Source of the DNA: Mycoplasma iguanae
GTDB lineage: Bacteria; Bacillota_I; Bacilli_A; Mycoplasmatales; Metamycoplasmataceae
Reading direction: 5' to 3'
NCBI RefSeq assembly: GCF_024722375.1
Contig: NZ_CP102734.1
Location: 1 to 64,000, forward strand
Length of the DNA stretch: 64,000 nt
The stretch's first letter is position 1; each line of letters begins with the position of its first letter. The position numbers were made by a program, and so were the translations under genes. A model generated the notes under the pieces. The model saw only the letters and a list, made by a program, of their open reading frames with translations, was not told where the DNA came from and searched no databases. Positions 53,416-63,107 of this stretch are shown here, one piece after another.

Positions 53416-55830
53416 ATGTATAATCACAAGCAAATTGAACAAAAATGACAAAGTATTTGAGATAAAACAGATGCTTTTGATACGACTGATAAATATAATA
53501 AAAAATATTATTCATTAGCAATGTTTCCTTATCCATCTGGTCAAGGAATTCATGTAGGACATCCACAAAGTTATACTGCTACAGACATCATGGCAAGATT
53601 TAAAAGATTAAATCAATTTGATGTATTGCACCCTATGGGTTGAGATGCTTTTGGTCTTCCAGCAGAACAATATGCACTTAATACTGGAAATCATCCCAGT
53701 GTTTTTACTCAACAAAATATTAATAATTTCAGAAGACAATTAAAATCTTTAGGATTTTCTTTTGATTACAAAAAAGAAGTAGATACAACAGATCCAAAAT
53801 ATTACAAGTGAACACAATGAATATTTAAAAAGTTTTATGAAAAAGGTCTAGCTGAAATACAAGAAATTGATGTTAATTGATGTCCTGAATTGGGAACAGT
53901 TTTAGCTAACGAAGAAGTTTTAACAGACGAAAAAGGTAATAAAGTTAGTGAACGTGGTTCTTTTCCTGTAATTAAAAAACCAATGAAACAATGAGTTTTA
54001 AAAATTACGGCTTATGCAGATAAATTATTAGAAGGTTTAAAAGAAGTTGATTTTCCTGAATCATTGAAGATGCTTCAGTCAAAATGAATTGGGAAAAGCG
54101 AAGGTGTAGAATTAAACTTTTTGATTGAAAAAACAACAAAAAGTTTAAAAGTTTTCACAACTAGAGTAGATACAATTTATGGAGTTTCCTATATTGCTAT
54201 TTCTCCAGATAATACTGTAGCTAAAAAACTAATTACAGAAGATCAGCAAGCAGCAGCAGATAAATTTTTTGAACAATTTAACAATTTATCTGATCGTGAA
54301 AAATTAATTAATAAAGAAAAAGAAGGATTTTTTACAGGAACATATGCAATCTGTCCTTTTAGTAAAAAAAGAATTCCTATTTGAGTATGCAATTATGTTT
54401 TAAATAATTTTGGTACAGGAATATTGATGGGCGTACCAGCGCATGATGAAAGAGATTTTGAGTTTGCTAAAAAATATGATTTACCAATCATACCTATTAT
54501 TGAAACAAATGAACCATTGCCTTTCACAGGAAATGGCGTTCATATTAATTCTTACTTAATAAATGGTTTGGAAAACCAAGCTGCTATTGCAAAATTAATT
54601 GAAATAGGTGAAGCTACAGGAATTGCTAAAAAAGTTGTTACTTATAAGCTAAGAGATTGAGTTTTTTCAAGACAGAGATATTGAGGTGAACCCTTCCCTG
54701 TACTATTTGATGAAGAAGATAAAATTTATTTAGTTAATGAATTAGTTGAATTACCTCAAATGAATGAAATTCAACCTTCAGGAAATGGTGAATCACCGCT
54801 TGCAAATAATAAAGAATGAATAAATGTAGAAATTGATGGCAAAAAATATAGAAGAGAAACTAATACAATGCCCCAATGAGCAGGAAGCTCATGATACTAT
54901 TTAGCTTACATCATGAAAAATGCTGACGGATCATATGTTGATATGGATTCAGATGAAGCTCACAGAAGATTTAAAAAATGATTACCTGTAGATATTTATA
55001 TTGGTGGACAAGAACATGCTGTTTTGCACTTACTTTATGCCCGTTTTTGACATAAAGTATTATATGATTTAAATATTGTTCCTACAGCAGAACCTTTTTA
55101 CAAAATTGTCAATCAAGGAATGATTTTGGGTAATGATGGACAAAAAATGTCCAAATCTCGTGGTAATGTAATTAACCCTGATGATATTGTTGCAGAATCT
55201 GGTGCTGATACACTAAGAGTGTATGAAATGTTTATGGGTCCTTTAGTTGATACAAAAGCTTGAAACACCTCTTCGATTAAAGGAATTAGAAAGTGATTGG
55301 ATCGTGTTTATAACATGATTGATAATTTCAAAACAGGCAAATTTAAAATCGATCCTTCATTTCAAAATTCAGAATTTGATTTTATTTGACATTCTACTAA
55401 AAAAGAAGTAACTCAAAACATTGAAGACATTAAATTTAATATCGCTATTAGTAAATTAATGGTTTTTGTTAATGCTATTTATAAAAATGAAAAAGTGGTA
55501 TCATTAGAACCTTTAATAGATTTTGCCATCATGCTTTCACTTTTTGCTCCTCATATTTCTGAGGAAATCTTAGAAATGTTAGGTCAAAAACAAATTCAAT
55601 ATCAAATCTGACCTTCATATGATGAAAGAAAAATTCAAGTTCAAACAGTAACTGTTGCAATTCAAGTTAATGGAAAATTAAGAGGTACACTTGAAAAAGA
55701 TGTTAACACTTCTCAAGATGAAACCATCGCTGCAGCTTTAGAAGTTGAAAATGTCAAAAAATATATTGCTGATGCTAAAATCAAAAAACAAATTTACATT
55801 GTTAATAAAATAATCAATTTCATTATTTAA
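53416..55830 (+). CDS. leuS: Leucyl-tRNA synthetase
   Basis: LeuRS (804 residues, full length) is a class I synthetase. It shows the HIGH-type motif GIHVGHPQ, the KMSKS motif [10 protein letters not shown], and a CP1 editing domain with the TTRVDTIYG motif (Thr pair present, the usual Pro replaced by Val) and [13 protein letters not shown] with its catalytic Asp. Some mycoplasma LeuRS enzymes have lost or damaged editing; here the domain is present and mostly conserved. More than twenty Trp codons are TGA. Confidence 0.97.
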
Positions 55831-55892
55831 AAGCTATTAGTTAATAATATATAATTTTTAATAGTAAAAAACAAATTTTAAAAGGAGATAAT

Positions 55893-56177
55893 ATGAAAGA
55901 AACTCTTCTTACTTTCGCTGATGAAACAGTAGCAAATTCAGCTGGTGGAGTTGGTTTAGGTGGTTGAATCGCCATTGTTATTGTGGTGGGAATAGTTTTA
56001 GCTATTGCCGGAGGAATTGGTGGGCTTTTAGTTGCCAAAAAAATGTTTCAAAAACAAATTAAAGAAAACCCTCCTATTAATGAAAAAATGATCCGTGCAA
56101 TGTTTCTGCAAATGGGAAGAAAACCGTCTGAAGCACAAATTAGAGCAGTTATGCGTTCAATGAAAAATGCTAAATAA
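55893..56177 (+). CDS. YneF/UPF0154-family membrane protein
   Basis: A 94-residue protein with an N-terminal Gly-rich membrane span (about residues 22-48) and the UPF0154 signature NPPINEKMIRAMFLQMGRKP followed by SEAQIRAVM. The function of the family is unknown. AAAGGAG ribosome binding site. It sits alone between leuS and the nrd operon. The N-terminal 20 residues are longer than in typical YneF. Confidence 0.9.
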
Positions 56178-56188
56178 TAGGTAAAATT

Positions 56189-56224
56189 AAGCCAAATATT
56201 TTAAAAGCTTTTGAGGCTTTTTTT
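56189..56224 (+). terminator. Possible weak terminator after YneF-like gene
   Basis: AAGCC (56189) can pair with GGCTT (56214) before T7, with an inner AAAAGCTTTT palindrome; weak but well placed. Confidence 0.5.
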
Positions 56225-56366
56225 ATTTTTATTTTAATAATTTAAAGATTCTTATTTTTTGAAATTATTCTTTTTAAAAATGTATAATTAAAATTCAAAA
56301 TTAAATTTAAGCACATTTTTAGTTTGCTTAAATTTATTTAAAAATATATTTTTTTGAAAGGTAAAC

Positions 56367-57389
56367 ATGGCAAAAATTAAAAATAGTTACTATAACAAAT
56401 CAGTTTCTCCTATTGAATATGCATTAAATAATTTTCAAGGAGCAATGCGTTCTGTAAACTGAAATGTTATAAGTGATCCCAAAGACTTAGAAGTTTGAAC
56501 AAGAGTAACTCAAAACTTTTGATTACCTGAAAAAATTCCTGTATCAAATGATCTTGTTTCATGAAAAACATTATCACCAGAATGACAAGAACTAATCACT
56601 AGAACTTTTACCGGTTTAACTTTATTAGATACAATTCAGGCAACAGTAGGTGATATAGCTCAAATTCCTGCTTCAGTAACAGATCATGAACAAGTTGTGT
56701 ATGCAAACTTTGCTTTTATGGTTGCAGTCCACGCTAGATCATATGGAACTATTTTTTCAACTCTTTGTTCATCAGAACAAATTGAAGAAGCTCATGAGTG
56801 AGTAATTAATAATAAAGCTCTCCAAGATAGAGCGCGTGCTTTAATTCCATATTACACTCAAGATGATCCTTTAAAATCTAAAGTTGCTGCCGCATTAATG
56901 CCAGGATTCTTATTATATGGTGGATTTTATTTACCATTTTATTTATCAGCTAGAGGAAAATTACCCAATACTTCAGATATTATTAGATTAATTTTAAGAG
57001 ATAAAGTTATCCACAATTACTACAGTGGTTATAAATATCAAAGAAAATTAGAAAAACTTTCTCCAGAAAAACAAGCTGAAATGAAAGAATTTACTTTTAA
57101 ACTTTTATATGAATTAATTGATTTAGAAAAAGCTTACTTGCATGAATTATATGATGGATTCGGGCTTGCTGAAGATGCAATTCGTTTTAGCATTTATAAT
57201 GCTGGAAAATTCTTACAAAATTTAGGTTATGAATCACCATTTACAGATGAAGAAACTAGAATTGAACCAGAAATATTTACACAATTATCTGCTAGAGCAG
57301 ATGAAAATCATGATTTCTTCTCAGGAAATGGTTCATCTTATGTTATGGGTGTTACTGAAGAAACAGAAGATGAGGATTGAGAGTTTTAA
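56367..57389 (+). CDS. nrdF: Class Ie (metal-free) ribonucleotide reductase radical subunit NrdF
   Basis: A 340-residue NrdF/R2 protein that supplies the radical to NrdE for deoxynucleotide synthesis. D88 (LLDTIQ), H122 and H216 are kept, but three of the usual carboxylate metal ligands are replaced: V119 (FMVAVHARSY), P179 (LMPGFLLYGGF) and K213 (RDKVIH). This V-P-K set is that of the class Ie R2 of Mesoplasma florum, which binds no metal and uses a DOPA radical made from Tyr126; here the matching Tyr is also residue 126. The C-terminus DEDWEF is the conserved NrdE-docking peptide. AAAGG ribosome binding site; NrdI, needed for activation, is next. Confidence 0.95.
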
Positions 57390-57391
57390 TT

Positions 57392-57847
57392 ATGCATGAT
57401 GATATAATCAAAGTTCAAAAAGATACCATTAAAAAACCTACAGGAAGTATTTTTGTAGTTTACTTTTCATCTATTTCAAATAATACACATCGTTTCATTC
57501 AAAAATTAGGATTTGATAATGCACGAATTCCTTATGAATTAGATCAACAATTAACCATTGATCAAGATTATGTGTTAATTGTTCCAACTTATAGCGGTGG
57601 GGGAGATCAAAAAGATGGAGCTGTTCCTAAACAAGTTATTCAATTTTTAAACAATGAAAAAAATCGTAGTTTTTGTCGTGGTGTAATTGCTTCAGGGAAT
57701 ACCAATTTTGGAGACACTTTCGCAATTGCTGGTCCTATTCTTTCTAAAAAATTAAATGTACCTTTATTATTTCAATTTGAATTATTAGGTACAGCTTCTG
57801 ATGTAGAAAATATTCAAAAAATCTTAGCAGATTTTTGGAAACAATAA
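57392..57847 (+). CDS. nrdI: Flavodoxin-like ribonucleotide reductase activator NrdI
   Basis: NrdI (151 residues) is an FMN protein that activates NrdF by delivering superoxide. Family features are VVYFSSISNNTHRFIQKLG, VLIVPTYSGGG and VIASGNTNFGDTF. I chose ATG 57392, 3 nt after nrdF; an in-frame TTG at 57377 lies within nrdF and is unlikely. For class Ie enzymes NrdI is required to oxidise the tyrosine to DOPA, which fits its position between nrdF and nrdE. Confidence 0.95.
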   Translation: MHDDIIKVQKDTIKKPTGSIFVVYFSSISNNTHRFIQKLGFDNARIPYELDQQLTIDQDYVLIVPTYSGGGDQKDGAVPKQVIQFLNNEKNRSFCRGVIASGNTNFGDTFAIAGPILSKKLNVPLLFQFELLGTASDVENIQKILADFWKQ

Positions 57848-57878
57848 TAAAATAATAGAATATGTAGAAAGAGGCTTT

Positions 57879-60044
57879 ATGTCAAAAAAACCATTTTCAT
57901 TATCTGGTTCAACAGAATCAGATGAATATGTAGCATTAAATGCTAAAGCTAAAATGTTTTTACAAAATGAAAATAATTTAAAGCTAGATTTAGAAGCTGC
58001 AAAATCATACATGAAAAATCATGTTTTGCCTCGTACTAAAAAATTTGATACTGTTAAAGATCGATTCCAATATTTAGTTAATAATGAATACTATGAAAAA
58101 GCAATAGTGGAACAATATACATACGAAGAGCTAGAAGACTTAACAGAACAAGCAAAACGCTATGATCATAAATTTCCAAGTTTTATGGGTGCTTTGAAAT
58201 TTTATAATTCTTATGCACTAAAAAGTTTTGATGGAAAGCAATATTTAGAAAGCTATGCAGACAGAGCTTTAATGAATGCCTTATTTTTAGCTCGTGGAAG
58301 ATATTCAAAAGCTAAAGATATTTTAAGACAAATCATGTTAGGGCGTTTTCAACCTGCTACTCCTACTTTCTTAAATGCTGGTAAAAAACAACGTGGCGAA
58401 TATATTTCATGTTATCTATTAAGAGTAGAAGATAACATGGAATCAATTGGACGGGCAATTACTACTTCATTACAACTTTCAAAACGTGGCGGTGGTGTTG
58501 CGCTTTGTTTAACTAACTTACGTGAATTTGGTGCTCCAATTAAAAAAATTCAAAATCAAGCAACAGGGATTGTTCCAGTAATGAAAATTTTGGAAGATTC
58601 ATTTTCATATGCAAATCAATTAGGTCAAAGACAAGGAGCAGGTGCTGTTTATTTAAATGTACATCACCCTGAAATCTTGACTTTTTTAGATACAAAAAGA
58701 GAAAATGCTGATGAAAAAATTAGAATTAAATCTCTATCTTTGGGAGTGGTTATTCCTGATATTACTTTCCAATTAGCTAAAGAAAATCAACAAATGGCTT
58801 TATTCAGTCCTTATGATGTAGAAAAAGTTTACAAAAAATCAATGAGTGATATTTCAATTACAGAAGAGTATTGAAATATGGTAAATAATCCAGAAATCAA
58901 AAAAACTTACATTAGTGCAAGAAAATTATTCCAAATAATTGCTGAATTACATTTTGAAAGTGGTTATCCTTACTTACTGTTTGATGATACAGTAAACCGC
59001 AGAAATGCACATGCATCTACAGGGAGAATTGTAATGTCAAATCTATGTAGTGAGATTGTGCAAGTAAGTACAGCAAGTGAATATAATACCGATTTAAGTT
59101 TTAAAAAAATTGGCCACGATATTTGTTGTAATTTAGGATCATTAAATATTGCCAAAGTTATGGAAAGTGGAGCTGAATTTGATGATGTTATTTATCAATC
59201 AATTTACTCACTTGATCAAGTTTCAAGATATAGTGATCTTTCTTCTGCTCCTTCCATTGAAGAAGGTAATAAACAAAACCATGCAGTTGGTTTAGGTGCT
59301 ATGAATTTACACGGTTTTTTAGCAACTAATAAAATTTTCTATAATTCAGCTGAAGCTGTAGATTTTACAAATATGTTTTTCTATACTGTAGCTTACCACG
59401 CTTTTAAAGCTTCAAATAGATTAGCAAAAAAATTCGGAACTTTTGCAGGATTTAAAACATCTTCTTTTGCAGATGGATCATATTTTGATAAATATACAAA
59501 ATCTGAAAAAAATAAATGAACACCTTCAACAGAAATAGTAAAAAAATTGTTTGATAAATATCAAGTAGAAATTCCGACTCAAGAGCAATGAATTGAACTA
59601 ACTAAAGAAATTGAAAAAACAGGATTAGCAAATTCACATTTAATGGCTATTGCCCCTACAGGTTCAATTAGTTATTTATCTTCATGTACTCCTAGCTTAC
59701 AACCAGTTGTAGCCCCAGTGGAAGTGCGCAAAGAAGGAGTTTTAGGTCGTGTTTATGTTCCTGCTTATAGAATGACCTGAGACAACATGGCATATTATGC
59801 CAATGGTGCATATGAAATTGGACCAGATCCAATCATTGATATAGCAGCTGCGGCCCAACAACATGTTGATCAAGCAATTTCTCTAACTTTATTTATGAAA
59901 GATACAGCAACAACTCGTGATTTAAATAAAGCTTATATTAAAGCTTTCAAACAAGGATGTTCATCAATTTATTATGTGCGAATTCGTCAAGAAGTGTTAG
60001 AAGATAGTGAAAAATATGATGAATGTGAAGCTTGTGTAGTTTAA
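57879..60044 (+). CDS. nrdE: Class Ib ribonucleotide reductase large subunit NrdE
   Basis: NrdE (721 residues, normal length) reduces ribonucleoside diphosphates using the radical passed from NrdF. N-terminal YLVNNEYYEKA, GRFQPATPTFLNAG and YISCYLLRVEDNMESIG, the active-site NLCSEIVQ cysteine, APTGSISYL, and a C-terminal CEAC redox pair are present. It lacks the long ATP-cone of class Ia. GAAAGAGG ribosome binding site; last gene of nrdF-nrdI-nrdE. A strong A/T hairpin ends the unit. Electrons could come from thioredoxin via the trxB product; no NrdH is seen here. Confidence 0.96.
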
Positions 60045-60066
60045 TTAAAAAAACAGACCATTTAAT

Positions 60067-60109
60067 AAAAAAATAATAGTAAAAACTAAAATTACTATTA
60101 TTTTTTTAT
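60067..60109 (+). terminator. Intrinsic terminator of nrd operon
   Basis: A stem of about 16 A/T-rich pairs (AAAAAAATAATAGTAA / TTACTATTATTTTTTT) with a 9-nt loop. Confidence 0.8.
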
Positions 60110-60178
60110 TTTTATAATATTTTTTTCACAAGAAAGTATTTTCAAGATATTCCAAACATTAAAAGAACTTATTTAATA

Positions 60179-60184
60179 TATAAT
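60179..60184 (+). promoter_or_regulatory. Leaderless-type -10 box of lepA
   Basis: TATAAT ends 10 nt before the lepA ATG with no ribosome binding site. Confidence 0.55.
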
Positions 60185-60194
60185 TTAAAAACTT

Positions 60195-61997
60195 ATGACT
60201 AAAGATAAAATTCGTAATTTTTCTATCATTGCTCACATTGATCATGGAAAATCCACATTAGCTGACAGAATCTTAGAAAAAACAGGTGCTGTTACACAAA
60301 GAGAATTAAAATCACAACATTTAGATTCAATGGATTTAGAACAAGAACGCGGTATTACCATTAAATTAAATGCTGTGCAATTAAAATATAAAGATCATAT
60401 TTTTCATTTAATTGATACCCCAGGTCATGTTGATTTTACATATGAAGTATCTCGCTCTTTAGCGGCTACGGAAGGAGCACTATTATTAATAGATGCAACT
60501 CAAGGAATTGAAGCACAAACTTTAGCAAATGTTTATTTAGCTGCTGAAAATGATTTAGAAATTATTCCTATTATTAATAAAGTTGATTTACCTTCTGCAG
60601 ATCCTGATCGTGTAAAAGCTGAAATTGAAAATGTTATCGGAATACCTGCTGATGACGCTATTTTAATTTCTGCAAAAACAGGTAAAAATATAGAAGCTGT
60701 ATTAGATGCAGTAATTGAAAAAATCCCGGCACCAAAAGAATCTTTTGATCTTGATTTACCATTAAAAGCTTTAGTATTTGACTCTTATTATGATCCTTAT
60801 CGTGGAGTAGTTTTACTAATAAGAATTAAAGAAGGAAAAATTGCATTAGGGGATCAATTTATATTTATGTCTTCAGGTAAAAAATTTCATGTTGTTGAAC
60901 TTGGAGTAAGAACTCCTGCAGAACTTAAAAAAGAAGAACTCCAAGTTGGTGAAGTTGGTTGAATTGCTGCTTCAATTCGTGATGCTAAAGATGTATCAGT
61001 TGGTGATACTTTAACACTGACAAAAAATCCTGCAACAGAAGCTTTACCAGGTTATAAAAAATTAAAACCTGTAGTTTATACAGGTTTTTATCCAATTGAT
61101 GGTAAAAATTATGATTTATTAAAAGAATCATTAGAAAAAATTTCTTTATCTGATTCCTCAATTACTTTTGAGCCAGAAAGCTCAAAAGCTTTAGGATTTG
61201 GATATAGAATAGGATTCTTGGGAATGCTGCACATGGAAATTTTACAAGAAAGATTAGAAAGAGAATTTGGTGTAGATTTAATTGCTACAGCGCCTTCTGT
61301 AGAATTTCATATTTACAAAACTGATGGTTCAATGGAAGTTGTTGCTAATCCTTCTTTATTTCCAGATCCAACATTTATTCAAAGAATCGAAGAACCTTAT
61401 ATTAAAGCATCAATTATGTTGCCTGAAAATTTTGTGGGTGATATTATGCAACTTTGTCAAAATAAACGAGGAGTTTATGTCAATATCGAGTTTATTGACA
61501 GAACAAGAAGAAAAATTATTTATGAGCTTCCGCTTGTAGAAATTATTTTCGATTTTTTTGACAAATTAAAATCAGTTTCTAAAGGTTTTGCTTCTTTTGA
61601 ATATGATTTAATTGGTTATCGTGAATCAAAACTAGTAAAATTAGATATTTTATTAAATGGTGATAAAGTTGATGCTTTATCAACAATCACTCATAGAGAT
61701 TTAGCTTATAATACAGGTAGAAATTTAACCCAAAAATTAAAAGAAGTTATTCCAAGACAATCTTTTGAAGTACCTGTTCAAGCTGTCATTGGATCTAAAG
61801 TTATTGCAAGAGAAACAATTAAAGCTTATCGTAAAGATGTTACAGCTAAGCTATATGGTGGTGATGTTACTCGTAGACAAAAATTATTGAAAAAACAAAA
61901 AGCTGGAAAAAAACGGATGAAAGCAATCGGTTCTGTAGAAGTTCCCCAAGAAGCCTTCTTAGCTATTTTGAAAACAGATAATAACAAAAACAAATAA
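60195..61997 (+). CDS. lepA: Translation elongation factor 4 (LepA)
   Basis: LepA/EF4 (600 residues) is a ribosomal GTPase acting in initiation or back-translocation. G1 [10 protein letters not shown], switch [11 protein letters not shown]3 DTPGHVDF and G4 INKVDLP are all present, with the LepA-specific [14 protein letters not shown]-like segment (here [14 protein letters not shown]) and the C-terminal [17 protein letters not shown] tail. The downstream membrane-protein gene starts 17 nt later. Confidence 0.97.
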
Positions 61998-62014
61998 AAC
62001 TTGAAGGAGAAAAA

Positions 62015-62872
62015 ATGAAAATTAAACCACGTGTAAATAATTCAGATTTTTTTTCTGATACAGAATCTTTAGAAATACAAAAACCTTGAATTCCTGATAC
62101 TAAACATCAAGATCCCAAGGAAATTATTTCTAGCGGAATTTATAAAGTTTTTCGTATTGAAAAAATAATTCATTTTTTTAATACAGTATTATTGTCTACC
62201 TTGTTGCTTGTTTCAACACTTTTTATTCTTGCAATTCACTTTAATTGATTTAAATTAATTAATAAAGAATTAGAATTCACTTGAAGCTGATACATTTTGC
62301 CAGCAATTGTTATTGCTTGTGCTTTAACAAAACTTTCATTAACTTTAATTGAATGAAATGCTTTGAATAAAACTATAAAATACTATAGACAAAGTCTTTT
62401 AAAAGATGAAAAATATACACCTTCTTATGTAGTAAGACTTTATAAAAATACAGTACTAAAACAAGTACATCATAATTGATTAACTATTTTTATTGTTTTT
62501 TATGGGTCAATTTTTACAATTTTATTTTGATTATTAAGAGATCAAGTTTGATTAAATGGTTTAATCGATTTTAAATCCATTATTAATCAATTTTATTTTT
62601 CACCAGAAACAATGACGATAATTTTTAGCGTAGTTTTAATTTTAATAATTGTCCTACAAGTTGTTTTTATGATTATCAGAAGAAAAAAAATGATAGATAT
62701 TGAAACATTTTTTGGTCATGAAGTCGTTTCAGAAAGTCAAGTGATTGAAATCAAAAAACAACGTAATAAAATCTTATTTAGATTATTTATTTTTTCAATT
62801 GCAATAATCTTAATAATACCAATTATTACTTTGTTGATTGTTAAAGCATTAATATCTAGAAAAAGAAAATAA
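62015..62872 (+). CDS. Mollicute-type four-span membrane protein (unknown function)
   Basis: A 285-residue protein with an N-terminal cytoplasmic part (about 45 residues) and four hydrophobic spans: two around residues 55-110, one around 150-175 and others near 195-270, with Lys/Arg-rich loops between. I do not recognise enzymatic motifs. It may belong to the MSC_0882-type mycoplasma membrane protein family, but that is uncertain. GAAGGAG ribosome binding site, 17 nt after lepA, so probably the same operon. Confidence 0.75.
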
Positions 62873-62898
62873 AAAGCCTACATACCAGAGGCTTTTTA
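62871..62898 (+). terminator. Intrinsic terminator after membrane protein
   Basis: A 9-bp stem (AAAAAGCCT / AGGCTTTTT, 9-nt loop) overlapping the stop codon. Confidence 0.85.
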
Positions 62899-62924
62899 TA
62901 TATAAAAAAACAATTCAAATATTT

Positions 62925-62988
62925 AAAAATAAATGGATTTTTAAAGACAATAATGAACTTTTTAGATTGTAAAAATCCATTTATTTTT
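62925..62988. repeat. 19-bp perfect inverted repeat, second terminator-like hairpin
   Basis: AAAAATAAATGGATTTTTA (62925-62943) and its exact complement at 62970-62988 flank a 26-nt loop, and the 3' side runs into further T. It lies between the first terminator and the ldh promoter. It may stop read-through in either direction or end a small transcript. Confidence 0.6.
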
Positions 62989-63028
62989 TTTATTCTTATC
63001 ATAAGCAAAAAAATTATTTTTTTTAGCT

Positions 63029-63034
63029 TATAAT
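63029..63034 (+). promoter_or_regulatory. -10 box for ldh
   Basis: TATAAT about 75 nt before the ldh ATG; the leader has an AGGAG at about 63088. Confidence 0.5.
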
Positions 63035-63107
63035 ATTCCAGGACTTATTTTAGTTTATTATAAATATAATAATTTTTTAAATCAAATAGGAGTAAATATT
63101 TTTTAAT

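Noticed and set aside
57377-57391. TTG start for nrdI within nrdF
   Set aside because: The ATG at 57392 directly after nrdF gives the normal NrdI N-terminus.
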